The notes: generated by a model not told the origin, from the letters alone. A DNA stretch of 64,000 nt from Jacaranda mimosifolia (GCA_018894105.1 CM032127.1:5487001-5551000), one strand, 5' to 3'; positions 35,701 through 48,317 are shown, numbered from the stretch's first letter. Translations and numbers: made by a program.

Positions 35701-36888
35701 GACATGCTTTCTTAATTCATTCAAATTCAATGAAGCCTTCACATCCTCCATAGAAATCATATGTCTCCCATACAGTAAAGTAGTAACCAAGTGCTCAAAA
35801 GATTTAGGCAGAGAACACAAAAAATTTAAAGCTTGATCTTCATCTTGAATTTGTATATCTATACTAGCGAGATCCAGAATCACCTGATTGAAATAATTAA
35901 TGTACTAAGTAATAGATGTACTTTTCTTCATACTCAATATGTATAGCCGTTGTTTCAAATATAGCCTATTTGTAAGGGACTTCGTTATATAGAGACTCTC
36001 CAACTTTGACCGCAATCCCACCAGTTTACTTTCTGTGGCGACCTCTCTCAATATGTTATTTCCTAGCAGTAACACCAGGGTACTATAAGCCTTTGCCATA
36101 AATTCATCCTTCTCCTCATCTGACAGCATCTCTGGCATGAAATCTTTGTCCTTTAACATTCTCTGTAAACTTTATTGACACAGGAGGGCGTGCACCTTTA
36201 TCTTCCACAATCCAAAATTATTTTGGCTTTTGATACCAGTTTGTTGATATCCAGAAAGACCAAATAGTAAAATTGAGAAATAAAAGTAAAGTAATTCAAT
36301 AAAAGAGACGACAAGATTTAACGTGGTTCGGCGATGTGCTTAATCCACTAGGCAAAGAAATGAATTTATTGAATCCAAATCAAAATGCCAAGTACAATTT
36401 AAGTCCCACAAATCTCACGAGAACACTCAACTCCGTTCTAAACTCTGTTTTGAGAAGCTATCTCTAAAGTAATATAGAATCTATTATCTCGTATCAAGAA
36501 AATAGGGTTTAAATACCCAAAAAAAATAACAAAACGGCATGTGGGCTTGCGCACTGCGACTTGCACCCCGGCGCACATGTCCTTAATTTTGCCCGAACTC
36601 ACCACACTAGGGCGTGCGGAACTTGCACCCTGGTGCGACATTCTAATATGCCGTGCGTAGTTCGAGTATGCACTGCACTCGGGTGAGTCCTGGTGCACAC
36701 CGCATCGGGTGAGTCCTGGTGCGCGCCGCAAGCATCCTTGCCTAGTTTTCACACCCAAGCGCGCTTCTCCTCACTCCTCAATGCGCGGCATTCTACCAAT
36801 GCGTGCTCCAAAGCCTGTTTCGTCTGCTTCGCACCGTTTCTTCCGTTTCTCATCATTTGTAGCTTAAAATTTCAAGGCATAATCAATA
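32701..36888 (-). mobile_element. Decayed Tnt1-like Ty1/copia retrotransposon
   Basis: Minus-strand relative of the near-intact element at 37921-42783. Right LTR 36242-36888 begins TGTTGATATCC and ends AATCAATA. The left LTR (32701-33123) lacks its outer 180 bp or so, so no duplication can be checked at that side. A primer-binding site (TGGTATCAAAAGCC on the minus strand, 36225-36238) flanks the right LTR. Relative to the intact element about 880 bp spanning the integrase C-terminus to the reverse transcriptase N-terminus is missing near 34597. The LTRs carry a CpG-rich block absent from the intact element's LTRs. Confidence 0.8.
33190..36160 (-). pseudogene. Broken gag-pol of the decayed copia element
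   Basis: Minus-strand fragments in order: gag (36159-35620) with FMAKAYSTLVLLLGNN, KSLTNRLYLKQRLY and CSLPKSFEHLVTTLLYGRH; a zinc knuckle near 35590-35530 with one Cys changed to Tyr (CFRYRGKGHW); protease and integrase relics 35500-34600; reverse transcriptase pieces 34497-33795 ([33 protein letters not shown], so YVDD is retained; YIEKVLDHFGMEKSKPVNTP); RNase H relic to about 33190. Frame changes and stops separate each piece, so no function is possible. Confidence 0.78.
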
Positions 36889-37383
36889 TTTATAATTATT
36901 TTTTTTTCTTTTTTTCATTAACACACCAACACATATGATTCATTCAGATATGAATTTCGTACCTCACATATAAAAATGTGAGGATGATACCACTTGAATA
37001 TAGATTACTAAAGGAAAAAAAAAGGAAGAAAGTTGATGACTGAAGATGTTACGTACGAATCATCATCATAAGTTTCATTGATAAAATCATCAGTTATGTT
37101 TTATATAACTAAAATTTTTATTTTGTTAAAATAACAATTGTATAAAATTAATATCATCATTATGTATATGTGTGACTAATTATTAAATAATAATAATTTT
37201 TTTTTTAAAAAAAATTGTAAAAGATATAATTACACAAGGATATTGACAAATAATTAATTAATATTAACAATTAACTATAACTGAATATTAACAACCAAAA
37301 ATCAACAAACTATTATCAAAGTGAACAAGTATAAATACTTTTTATTTTGGGACTCAAAATTCAAGACATCAAAGTTATTGATT
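36889..37383. other. AT-rich intergenic DNA
   Basis: No coding frame, no repeat recognised. Confidence 0.35.
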
Positions 37384-37644
37384 CACTACAAGAAAATATG
37401 CTTTTTGCTATAATATTTTTTACTTCACTAAAAATAATGTAGTAAAAAAGGATTATTTACTATGATTTTACTATTGTGGTATAAAATTCCAAACATGTGG
37501 TAAAACTTTTATTAAATACTACAGTTCATCTTATCGTAGAAAAAAATATTCTTATTTACTACAATTTTTATATGAGGTGAATAATATTATTCATTTACTA
37601 CAATTTTATATAAACTGTAGGGAAAAGTTAATGAATTAGCCATA
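37384..37644. mobile_element. CACTA-type MITE-like end, truncated
   Basis: Begins CACTACAAGAAAATATGC, a typical CACTA terminus, followed by repeated 'atttactacaatttt', 'ttactatgattttactat' and 'actgtag' motifs. The right terminus is missing; copia gag sequence starts at about 37645. Confidence 0.5.
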
Positions 37645-37920
37645 CTCCACCATTCTGATAATCCAGGCTTGATTCTCGTTTCTCAGCCCCTAACCGGAGA
37701 GAATTACTCCTCTTGGAGCCGCGCAATGATCATTGCGCTGTCAATCAAGAATATAGTCTGTTTTGTCGATCGTTCGCTACCAAAACCTGCCGGCGATGAT
37801 CAGAATCTCCTAAACCAGTGGATCAGAAACAACAATATGGTTATCTCTTGGCTGCTCAATTCAGTTTCTAAAGAAATGTCGGTCAGCATCATCTACTCGG
37901 ATTTAGCCGCCGAGATTTGG
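37645..37920 (+). pseudogene. Copia gag, N-terminal part (host element left of the nested insertion)
   Basis: Reads LHHSDNPGLILVSQPLTGEN, then YSSWSRAMIIALS, FVDRSLPKPAGDDQNLL and ending AEIW: the N-terminal gag region of a copia element of a different family from the nested one. The start codon and 5' LTR are missing. It continues in frame at 42789 after the nested insertion (AEIW then NDLKERFQQANG), which proves the split. Confidence 0.85.
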
Positions 37921-38332
37921 TGTTGAAACCCAGGAGGATCTATTGCGGAAACAATGAAATAATAGTAAAGTAATTCAATGTAAAGTGACAACAAGATTTA
38001 ACATGGTTCGGCGATATGCCTAATCCACCCGACAAAGAAAAGGAATTTTATTGATCTCAAATCAAAGTGCAAGTACAAACTTGAATCCCACAAATCTCAC
38101 GAAAACACCTAACACCCTCGTTCTAAACTCCGTCTTGAGAGAATTACTCAAAAGTAGTAAAGAAGCCCTTGTGTTATGTTCGTGATATTTTCTTCGAAAG
38201 AAACAACTAATATTTATAGTCAAAAAGACTACTTTACCTTGGACTAGAAAACCCAATAAAAGAAGGAGTCCTAATTCTAGTCAAACTTGATCTCCTTGTC
38301 AAACTTACCTTAATTTCAAGGCAAAATCAACA
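37921..38332 (-). repeat. 3' LTR of the near-intact copia element
   Basis: Starts TGTTGAAACCCAGG and ends AAAATCAACA on the + strand. A minus-strand TATAAATA box lies near 38213-38220. Confidence 0.88.
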
Positions 38333-38394
38333 ATTCTCCACCTTGACTTGAAATTTCCATTCATCTTCTTTGTCCCTGCCCCCAATAGGGCCTC

Positions 38395-41300
38395 TTATCT
38401 GAGTCTGCAAATATTAATCAAATCCAAGCAATGCTCGAATTTGATTTCTGGAACAGCCTTAGTCAACATGTCTGCCGGATTATCCTTAGTCCCAACTTTG
38501 TCAACCAACATGACTCCTTGGGACACCATATCCCGAACAAAGTGATACCTCACATCTATGTGTTTTGTTCTCTCATGAAATGCTTGATTTTTTGACAAGT
38601 GTACGGCACTCTGACTGTCACAAAATACCTTAGTGATCTCAGATGTCATACCCATATCATCGATAAGCCCCTTTAGCCCAATGCCTTCTTTAACGCCTTC
38701 AGCCAAAGCCATGTACTCAGCTTCTGTTGTGGACAATGCAACTGATGACTGAAAAGTCGCCTTCCAGCTAACCGTACAACTTGATACACAAAACACATAG
38801 CCCGTCATGGACCTTCTGCTGTCCAAATCTCCTGCATAGTCTGCATCCACATAGCTAATAATTCTTGTAGTAGAATTCGATTGACTATACCTTAAACATC
38901 TGCCTGCAGAGCCTCTCAAATACCTCATGATCCATTTCACAGCCAGCCAATGAGTCTTTCCTGGCTTGTGCATATACCTACTCACAACACTGACTGCATG
39001 TGAAATGTCTGGCCTAGTGCACACCATGGCATACATCAAGCTACCCACTGCACTCGCATATGGCACATTTGACATGTGCTCCACCTCCTCCTCAGTACTC
39101 AGTGATAGATCTGATGAGAGCCTGAAATGAGCTGCAAGTGGCGTACTTACTGGCTTGGACTTATTCATCCCAAATCGCTCAAGTACTTTCTCAATGTAAT
39201 GCTGTTGAGACAAGTACAACAATCCTGCTTGTCTATCCCGGATGATCTCCATGCCCAAAATCTTCTTTGCACTGCCCAAATCCTTCATCTCAAATTCTTC
39301 ACTTAACTGAGCTTTTAATTGGTTGATCTCAGATATGTTTCTAGAGGCAATCAACATATCATCAACGTACAACAGCAAATATACGAGAAGGCTATCACTA
39401 CAAATTTTGTAATATACACAACAATCAAATTTATTTCTAGTATATCCTATCTTGGTAATAAAAGCATCAAACATTTTATACCACTGCCTGGGAGACTGCT
39501 TCAAGCCATATAATGATCTCTTCAAAAGACATGCTTGATTTTGTTTCCCGGGAATAACGAATCCTTCTGGTTGACTCATGTAGATTTGTTCCTCCAACTC
39601 ACCATGCAAAAATGCTGTTTTCACATCCATCTGCTCCAGTTCCATATCAAACAAAGCAACCATGGCAAGTAAAACACGAATGGAAGTATGTTTTACAACT
39701 GAGGAGAATACTTCATGAAAGTCAACTCCCTCTCTCTGAGTAAAACCCTTAGCAACCAATCGCGCCTTGTATCTAACATCTTCAACACTAGGAATTCCTT
39801 CTTTCTTCTTGTAGATCCATTTGCAACCTACAATTTTCTGCCCTTTAGGTACATCAACCAGCTCCCATGTGCTATTTTTGTGTAGAGACTCCATCTCTTC
39901 ACTCATAGATGCAACCCATTTATCAGAATCTGGCCTGAAAATTGCCTCTTTGTATGAGACTGGATCATCTCCTACAAACTCCTCAGCTGAACTCAAAGCA
40001 TAAGCTACCAAATCTGAGTAAGCATACCGTTGTGGTGGTTTGATCTGCCTCCTCTCCCTATCGCGAGCCAAGCGATAATTTTGTAGTGGTTCATTTTCCT
40101 GCTGTTGATTAGGTGGTAATGTGCTCTCACCAGCTTCATCTACCACCTTCTGTTTCCCCTTTGAAACTTGTGGAGGATCAATATGAATCTCCACCTTCTC
40201 CTTAACGCCCTGTTGACCGCTTTCCTGCTGCTCTACCTTCTTCATCACTGCAGACTCATCGAATGTCACGTCCCTGCTGATAATCATCTTGGAGCCCTTG
40301 TCATCATTACACCACAAACGATAACCTTTGACTCCATCTGCATAGAATAGAAATATGCACTTCCTAGCCCTTGGCTAAAGCTTCCCATCCTGGACATGAG
40401 CATAGGCTGGACACCCAAATACTCTTAGATTTGAGTAATCAGCAGGAGATCCAGACCAAACTTCCATTGGTGTCTTGCAGTCCAAAGCGGTTGATGGTGA
40501 CCTATTCACCAAATAACAAGCAGTGTTAATTGTTTCTGCCCAAAAATCCTTAGACAATCCGGCGTTAAAGAGCATGCATCTAGCTCTTTCCAAGATAGTC
40601 CTGTTCATTTGTTCTGCAACTCCATTCTGCTGTGGTGTATGTACAACTGTGCGATACCTCACAATTCCTGCCTTCTCACAGAATTCCTGAAATTCCTTGT
40701 TGCAAAACTCCAATCCGTTGTCAGTCCTCAAGCACTTGATCTCCTTTCCTGTCTGCTTCTCAATTAAGGTCTTCCATTGCTTGAAGTTGACAAACACCTC
40801 ATCCTTATGCTTCAGCATGTTCACCCATACTCTCCGTGAGAAATCATCTATGAATGTCAGCATGTACCTTGCATCTCCCTTTGAAGGGACTTGAGAAGGC
40901 CCCCAAAGATCTGAGTGAATGTAATCCAAGGTACCTTTGGTCCTATGAACTGCAGTACCGAATTTCACCCTATGTTGCTTACCTAGCACACACTGCTCGC
41001 AGAAATCCAGTTCTCCAGTCTTCTCTCCGCAAAGCAAACCTCGTTTGCTCAGTTCTGACATTCCCTTCTCACTCATATGCCCAAGTCGCATATGCCAGAG
41101 TCTCGTAGTATTATTGACTGACGAAGAAACCGCTGCAGTACCAGAAATTGTGTTTCCCTGCAATATGTAAAGGCCATTCCGCTTTTCTCCCTTCATGATA
41201 AGCAATGCACCTTTGGAAACCCGCAGAACTCCATCTCGAGCTCTGTACTCACAACCATTCTTGTCCAGAGTACCAAGCGATATCAGATTTTTCTTCAGAT

Positions 41301-42348
41301 CTGGAACATGACGCACATCTGTTAGGGTCCTTACTATCCCATCATGCATCCTGATACAAACTGAGCCAATTCCTACAACCCTGCAAGAAGCATCATTTCC
41401 CATAAGCACCTTACCACCATCAAATTTTTGGTATGTGGTAAACCAATCTTCTCTTGGGCACATGTGGTAGGAGCAACCACTATCCAAAATCCATTCAGAA
41501 CTTAGTAAAGTTTCAGCAACGTTGAGAACAAGCCCACCATCAGACTCATCCTCAACAATTCCTGCGACATCATCCCGTTTCTTATCAGAAGTTTCATCTG
41601 TATCCTTCGCCTTTCCTCGTTCCGGACAATTCCGTCTCCAATGCCCCTTTCCACCGCACCTAAAACATTTGTCACCATTTCTAGGCTTGGTTCGAGACTT
41701 CGATCGGCCTCTACTCCTTCCCCTTTCTCTTGGTCTCCCTCTTGCCACCAATCCTTCCCCACTTTCACCATCGTTGCTGCCCAGGACATGTTTTCTCAAC
41801 TCGTTGGAATTCAATGAGGCCTTCACATCCTCCATTGAAATCGTATCTCTTCCGTACAATAAAGTAGTAACCAAGTGCTCAAAAGATTTTGGCAGAGAAC
41901 ACAAGAGAATTAAAGCTTGATCCTCATCATCAATTTTGACATCTATACTAGCGAGATCCAGAATCACCTTATTGAAAAAATCAATATGTTGAGTAATAGA
42001 TGTACCTTCCTTCATTCTCAATGTGTATAGTCGTTGTTTCAAATACAGCCGATTTGTCAGGGACTTCGTCATATATAGACTCTCCAGCTTTTTCCATAAA
42101 TCTGCTGGCGTACTTTCCGTGGCGACCTCTCTCAGTACGTTATCCGCCAATGATAACACCAGAGTACCGTAAGCCTTCGCCATGAACTCATCCTTCTCTT
42201 CGTCCTTCAGCGTTTCCGACAAGAAATCTCTGCCCTTTAACGTTCTCTGTAATCCTTGTTGACACAGGAGGGCGTGAACCTTCATTTTCCACAGCCCAAA
42301 GTCGTTCTTCCCATCGAATTTCTCTACCTCGTACTTCATTCCTGACAT
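38395..42348 (-). pseudogene. Tnt1-like copia gag-pol polyprotein with one in-frame stop
   Basis: One frame from ATG at 42348 to 38395, about 1317 codons, broken only by TAG at 40375-40377 between QDGKL and PRARKCIF. Domains in order: gag; zinc knuckle CFRCGGKGHWRRNC (about residues 228-241); protease DSG in WILDSGCSYHMC; integrase HHCC (HLGHM ... CEQC) and catalytic core (HSDLWGP, RTDNG, QQNGVAEQ); reverse transcriptase with [11 protein letters not shown]; RNase H ([19 protein letters not shown]) and C-terminal [10 protein letters not shown]. Encodes copying and integration of the element. All catalytic motifs are present. The stop removes reverse transcriptase and RNase H unless read through. 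A reading starting at a TTG at 42357 is possible but the ATG fits the family. Confidence 0.92.
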
Positions 42349-42360
42349 CTGATCCAACCT

Positions 42361-42372
42361 GCTCTGATACCA
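42361..42372 (-). other. Primer-binding site of the copia element
   Basis: TGGTATCAGAGC on the minus strand, complementary to initiator Met-tRNA, three bases inside the 5' LTR; the gag ATG follows after about 12 bp. Confidence 0.85.
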
Positions 42373-42375
42373 GTT

Positions 42376-42783
42376 TGTTCCCAGGAGGATCTATTGCGGA
42401 AACAATGAAATAATAGTAAAGTAATTCAATATAAAGTGACAACAAGATTTAACATGGTTCGGCGATGTGCCTAATCCACCCGACAAAGAAAAGGAATTTT
42501 ATTGATCTCAAATCAAAGTGCAAGTACAAACTTGAATCCCACAAATCTCACGAAAACACCTAACACCCTCATTCTAAACTCCGTCTTGAGAGAATTACTC
42601 AAAAGCAGTAAAGAAGCCATTGTGTTATGTTCGTGATATTTTCTTCGAAAGAAACAACTAATATTTATAGTCAAAAAGACTACTTTACCTAGGACTAGAA
42701 AACCCAATAAAAGAAGGAGCCCTAATTCTAGTCAAACTTGATTTCCTTGTCAAACTTACCTCAATTTCAAGGCAAAATCAACA
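42376..42783 (-). repeat. 5' LTR of the near-intact copia element
   Basis: Starts TGTTCCCAGG and ends AAAATCAACA on the + strand; lacks the GAAA found in the partner LTR. TATAAATA box on the minus strand near 42665-42672. Confidence 0.88.
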
Positions 42784-42788
42784 TTTGG

Positions 42789-43850
42789 AATGACCTCAAG
42801 GAGAGGTTTCAACAAGCGAATGGACCTCGAATTTTCCAGCTTCGGAGTGAAATTCTTAATCTTCATCAAGGCACTGACTCAGTTATTGTGTATTTGACAA
42901 AGCTTAAGGCATTATGGGAGGAACTGAGCAACTATCGTCCTGCTTGCTCATGTGGTCAATGCTCCTGTGATGGTGTCAAGGAATTATCTAAATATTACCA
43001 ACAGGAGTATGTTATGACCTTTCTAATGGGACTTCACGACTCATTCTCGCAAGCTCGAGGTCAGGTATTGCTTCTAGATCCTATGCCATCAATCAGTATA
43101 AGATATTCTCACTCATAACACAGGAAGAAAGACAACGTACTGTTGGTTTTTCACACACTCAATATAATACAAACTCGATGGCGTTTGCTGTGAGATCTGA
43201 TCAACACAAACCTTCTCTTAAGCAATCAGATAAAGGCATCCTCCCACGGCAACTTGCTAACAGAGATCCTAAGCAAGAACGCCCATTCTGTGCGCATTGC
43301 AATTACTACGGGCACACAGTGGATGTTTATTACAAAGTGCATGGCTATCCACCTGGTTTTCGGTTCAGATCTCGCAACCAACAGTCCAATCCGAGTCAGT
43401 CGCCGGCTAATTCTGCAGCACAGTCTCATTCTATCAATCAGGCTTCAGAACATACTGTGCCGGCAACAGCTGAAAACTTCCTCAACACATTAAGCTCAAG
43501 CCAATATCAGCAACTGCTCAGCCTCCTATCTGCTCACATTCCCAACTCTAGCAAGCAAAATACTACTCATGACATATCCACCACATCTCTCTTCCCAGGT
43601 ACTTATCAATTCGTCCTCTCCATTCTTCACTCTACCTCCTAGATCATAGATTCTGGTGCATCCTCCCACATATGTCATGATGCCAATCTATTCACCAATT
43701 TATATCCCATCGATCACTGCAATGTTTCCCTCCCTAATGGTGCATCCATACCTGTACAATCTGCAGGAACTGTCCAACTTAACCCTCACATCACCTTACA
43801 TAATGTCTTATGCATTCCAGAATTCAAATTCCACCTCAGAAGGTGTTCAA
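42789..43850 (+). pseudogene. Copia gag-protease remnant (host element right of the nested insertion)
   Basis: Continues the gag frame from 37920: NDLKERFQQANGPRIFQLRS, VYLTKLKALWEELSNYRP, then MTFLMGLHDSFSQARGQVLL; a frame change near 43095; then a zinc-knuckle region CAHCNYYGHTVDVYYKVHGY (43288-43347) in which the third Cys is replaced by Tyr; then a stop before IIDSGASSHICHD, the aspartic protease motif (about 43645). Similarity stops near 43850 at a C-run. Integrase and reverse transcriptase are absent, so it is a truncated element on the + strand. Confidence 0.85.
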
Positions 43851-44535
43851 GAATTTCTCCGCCACCCCCCCCCCCCCTCCCTCTCTCAAACATGACCCGA
43901 ATAATGTCAAAATAATATAAACTATTTGGAGGAACTTCCAAGACAGTAGGTAACTGAGCTGCCGGGCTGACTTTATGGAGTCTCGTTGAATGGAATGGTT
44001 TATTTAATCATTTTCTAACACTAATTTAGATTAAAATATGAAGGAATCTTATGTACTATCAAGATTATCTAATTTTTAATTTACAAAGATCTAAACAAGG
44101 TTGAGTATAGACTTGAAATCATGGAGTTAAGAAAGCGAAAGATTAACCATAATGATGTGAAAGAACAATGCACTAGATAAATACCTTCTTAAGCCTAATT
44201 CTAAGCAATGGGCAAAGAGAGAGCTTAGGAAGAAAAAAGAGAATCCTTTTGGAATTGTGATTACTTGTTATGAGATCTATCTGGCTGTTGTTGATGTTTT
44301 AGTTAGTAATAATTATTATATTTTAGTACTACTAAGTGGTGGTCTCATCTGTTATTAGTATCATACTAATTTAATATAGTTGTCATTCAATAAAAATACA
44401 ACAACTTGCAGATTTTTTAAAATCTCAAAATAGGATGATTTAATTGAATAAACATTACGTGTTTAACATTTCTACTAAAATAATAATAAGGCATCCTTTT
44501 CATTGTTCGTTGCTCAAACATGTGAAATAAATGGA
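43851..44535. other. Intergenic DNA, nothing recognised
   Basis: Starts with a C homopolymer (about 43866-43877). No coding frame or repeat identified. Confidence 0.35.
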
Positions 44536-45948
44536 GGGTAAATTGCACTGTGCCCCATGAAATATTTTCAATTGGTTTATAACTCTCTATAAAAAATATA
44601 TATATAAAAAAAGTATTTTTTGTTTTCTAAGATCATGCAACCAGCACTCCTAAGAATGTTAGCGTAATTTACGCGCCGATGTATGCAATTGGCTATCCTT
44701 TTCTATACATAAAAGATAGTTTTTCCCTCATTTATCAACCATTAGATTTTTTTAAGAAATCAACGGTCCAAATTAAATCATATTATATTTTTTAAAAAAA
44801 ATTAAAAATTATATATAATATATTATTATATATATAATATAATACATATATGTATAATATATATAATCTAATGTATATGATATACATATATATAAATGTA
44901 ATGTATACCTAACAACCCCCTATACCCTACCCCACTGGCTACCATGGCAATCGATTGTTCATGGCTGCCGTGCTGCCGGAGGCCAAAAAACAAAAAAGAA
45001 TAAATGTTAGATGCTATGGCGACCGACGACCGCCATGGCCAGTGGCTGGGTTTGTCTAGATCCAGATCTAATCAAACCTGGCCACTATGCACTGCTGCCG
45101 GCCATGGCAACCTGTTGGGGTTTAGGGAAGAGGGGTGGGGGATGGGGGTGAGTTGGTTGGGGTGGGGAGGAGATTATATTATATGTAACATATATATGCA
45201 TATATATGTACATGTCATGATAAATTTATATATATGTATATTATATGTAAGTATAAAAATAAAATATTATATATTTTTACAAATAATAAATATTATTTAA
45301 ATTGAAATGAAGAAAATTTATATATATTATATGTATAAATAAAAATATATTTTTTTGTTGGTAAAAAAATATATGTTTATATTTATAGATGTACATATAT
45401 TTTATATTTAACTACAAATAAAAAATATATTATATTTTTACAAATATCAAATATTGTTTAATTTTAAAAGTATTAAAGAAAATTTATATATATGAATATA
45501 TATGATATGTATAAATAAATAATATACAATATATTTCTAGATAAATTTATATATGTAAATATATTATATAAGTGTAAATAAAAACTATATTATATATACT
45601 TTTTTAAATATTAGACATTATTTAATTTGGAATAAATAAAATAATTTTTATATATTATATATAAATAAAAAATATATAAAATATATATGTATATACTTAT
45701 GCTTAAACTTACATATGTGTACATATTATATATCCTTTTTATAAATATTAAATATTATTTAATTTGAAATGTAAAAAAAATAATTTTACTTAAGGGCAAT
45801 TCTATCTTTTTAGTAATCAATGGACACTAAATAAGAAGAGGGAAGCAATTGGGTTAAGTGAGCTACATTCAATTAAATATAGCGGGTATAAGCCAATCTC
45901 TAATGAACCAGCTGAAAATACCACAAGGGGTCACTGTACAATATATTG
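44536..45948. mobile_element. Probable MULE-type non-autonomous element
   Basis: The left end GGGTAAATTGCACTGTGCC, then 'ccatgaaatattttcaattgg', is mirrored by 'ccagctgaaaataccacaagg' and 'ggtcactgtacaatatattg' at the right. The GGGTAAATTGCA start is shared with the element at 14193. The interior is AT-rich, (TA)-rich, with a GC-rich 'ctgccggccatggc' block at 44930-45170 that encodes nothing convincing. A 9-bp duplication was not found, so the limits are approximate. Confidence 0.45.
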
Positions 45949-46466
45949 CAATAAAAGGTACACTATGATATCTGTCTCAATAAATATGTAGACAAGTCAC
46001 AAGTCAATTGTTGTATAAGTTGGTTGATCTTTGTTGTGTTGATATAAGTTTTATATATAACGTGTAAGGTTAACAGCTTGAATTTTAACGAATTCTTAAT
46101 ATGTATGTGTAAATTAAACAAAAATTAATTGTTGTGTAAAAGGAAAGTGAGTTAAAAATTAATCTTTCAAGTGTCTTTGAAGTCTAAGAGCTTTAATAAA
46201 GTTGTTAGGAGTTGTTGTGAGGGATTCTGGTAAAAGTTTTTTGATGTTCAAATCAATATTTGGGGAAATGAAGAATTAATGGTGAGTAAATATGAGAGCG
46301 AACATGTGTGCATACCTTAGAAATAGGGTCAAATGAAGTATTTGAACTAGTGTTACGTTCCAAATAAGGAAAGCTTATGTGGCGCAATCTCAATACTTCT
46401 TACCAGATTGAATGGGCGGCTTGAATTAATTTAGGTTGTCGGTCAGGTCAAGTGACCCAGACTGAC
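45949..46466. other. Intergenic DNA, nothing recognised
   Basis: AT-rich, no coding frame. Confidence 0.35.
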
Positions 46467-47202
46467 TAGAGGTGGCAATTATGTCGTGTTGGGTTGTTTC
46501 GTGTCGGGTTGAGGGGGGGATATCACAAAATTTTGCTCAACCCAAACCCAACCCAATAAGCACTCAACCTAATAAGCCTCAACCCGAACCCAACCTGAAA
46601 GTTTTCATGTCAACCCGAACCCAACCCGTTTCAGCATATGATTATTTCTCATTAATAATTCATCTACAAAACCTACACATTTTATGTTCAACTAGAATCT
46701 TAATATAACAATCAATTTATATCAAGATTTTGAGAAAAGTCAACTTATACAAAAAATTTAGAAAAAGTCGACATTATATTCTAGCAACCCAACTTTTGTA
46801 CTATAGAGCAATTTGATAATTGGATTTCATTTAATTTCCTCTACAACATCAATAATATACAAATTTTCATGTTAAACCAAAAGTTTTGCACAACTTAATT
46901 TTAACAATAATGAAGTCGAATTCTAACAAAGAAATATAACTCATCCCATTCAATGATTAATAATCATCCCAACATCACCAAGTAGTCAAGATTTACGTAG
47001 TAAATAATAATCATTAATCCTTACAAATCAATCTAGAGTTAAATTGTTCAAAACTAACAAGTCATTACTTAAAATGCAAAAACATAGAAAAACTATCAAA
47101 TTATCGTGTTTTCGGATTATTATCGGGTCGACCCAATATCGACCCAACCCAAACCCAATAATGTCTTGTCGGTTCGTGTCATGTCGAAAATTGCCACCCC
47201 TA
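46467..47202. mobile_element. hAT-type non-autonomous element, 736 bp
   Basis: Terminal inverted repeats TAGAGGTGGCAATT and AATTGCCACCCCTA, the common plant hAT form. Flanks AGACTGAC (46459-46466) and AGACTAAC (47203-47210) match at seven of eight bases, the expected 8-bp duplication. Subterminal zones are full of 'gggttg', 'caaccc' and 'aacccaa' on opposite strands. No transposase. Confidence 0.82.
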
Positions 47203-47845
47203 AGACTAACGCACTTCGGAGGTGCGCCGATCCTTGAAATGATGTGGGTATTTGCTGGGTAAAAATGATGTTCGTTGGGCCAACATTATACGGACCCATT
47301 TCTTGTTGTAAAAATTTAAATCCCACTAATATTTGTGGGCTGGTTTCTTGGACATGGGCCAAATTAAATATTTCTTTGGGTTACCCCATCAAGTTATATG
47401 TTGTTGCAGAAGTTTCTGAAATCTTGACCTATGACTAATGACTTTGTTTAGCTAATGTTGTCGAAGATTATCTTTTCTTCGTATTTTCTTTTTGGGTAAA
47501 TAGCAGATAACTTCCCAACATATAGGGTCATTTGTACTTTATTCCCCATTCGTTGCAAGTGTGCGGAATGATTATCCAACTTAGCATTAAATTCTTATTT
47601 TGGGGGAATAAAGTAAAATATTTTGTCAAAAAGTGTTACCATATATTACTTAATTATTAATATATCACATGTTCAGTCAATTTGAGTTACTTGAAATGTA
47701 AAAACCAATTTAATGGTTAAAGTTTTTCTAAATTAATGTATGTAAGATAATTAGGAATTAATTTTAGGGTTATATTACCAAATGATCATTATGGAGTACA
47801 TATAAATTTGTGCTTGTTTGTTTAATTAAATGTGTAAGTGGTTTA
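47203..47845. other. Intergenic DNA, nothing recognised
   Basis: Mixed composition, no coding frame that resembles a protein. Confidence 0.35.
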
Positions 47846-48317
47846 GGGGCCGTTTGGTTTCATTTTCAGAGGCCATTTTCATTTTCTAGTGAAAAGTTAG
47901 TTAGAATAGTTGAATTTGAAAATGAAGTTTTATTTGAATGTGTCGTAGAAAATTATAGGTTTATATAGGTGTGAAAATGAGATATATTTGGATGTTGGGT
48001 ATTTTTGTATTAAAAGTTGTGTAGTTTTTGAATTTATATTGATGATGTGATGTGTGATTGTTTGAAAAAATAATATTATAATTTGAATTTGAATTTGTAA
48101 TAACTTTGTTATGAATGGCGTATGAGAAGTATTGGAAAGATCAAAAATGATTAAGGTAATGATAGGGGTTGAAAAAAATGAAAATGGAGAGAGAATATAA
48201 TACACAATGTTTTGAAAATGAAAATATTTGAGAAAATGATGTAGATAGTGATAGTTTTCTATTTTCATTTTGAGGAGAAAATAGAAATGGTGTTTGAAAA
48301 TAAAAACAAATGGGCCC
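47846..48317. mobile_element. PIF/Harbinger (Tourist-like) MITE, 472 bp
   Basis: The left end GGGGCCGTTTGGTTTCATTT is mirrored by 'aataaaaacaaatgggccc' at the right. TTA target-site duplication at 47843-47845 and 48318-48320. Inner mirrored 'gaaaatgaaaat' tracts. The 112-codon minus frame inside is a by-product of composition. Confidence 0.75.

Larger units (their letters stand above)
37921..42783 (-). mobile_element. Near-intact Tnt1-like Ty1/copia retrotransposon, 4863 bp
   Basis: Left LTR 37921-38332 (412 bp) and right LTR 42376-42783 (408 bp), both bounded by TGTT..AACA. They differ by about ten substitutions and one 4-bp indel (GAAA) by eye, so the insertion is fairly young. Perfect 5-bp target-site duplication TTTGG at 37916-37920 and 42784-42788. 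The primer-binding site TGGTATCAGAGC on the minus strand (42361-42372) fits initiator Met-tRNA. The polypurine tract (minus-strand GGTGGAGAAT) abuts the left LTR at 38333. It carries one gag-pol frame interrupted by a single stop. Confidence 0.92.

Noticed and set aside
41502..41920. 95- and 132-codon frames inside the copia gag
   Set aside because: Alternate-frame and antisense shadows of the zinc-knuckle region of gag.
44930..45170. GC-rich island with a 98-codon frame
   Set aside because: Inside a probable MULE-type element; the frame runs into (TA)-rich sequence and has no domain.
47930..48268. 112-codon minus-strand frame
   Set aside because: Falls within the Harbinger-type MITE and consists of AT-rich low-complexity codons.
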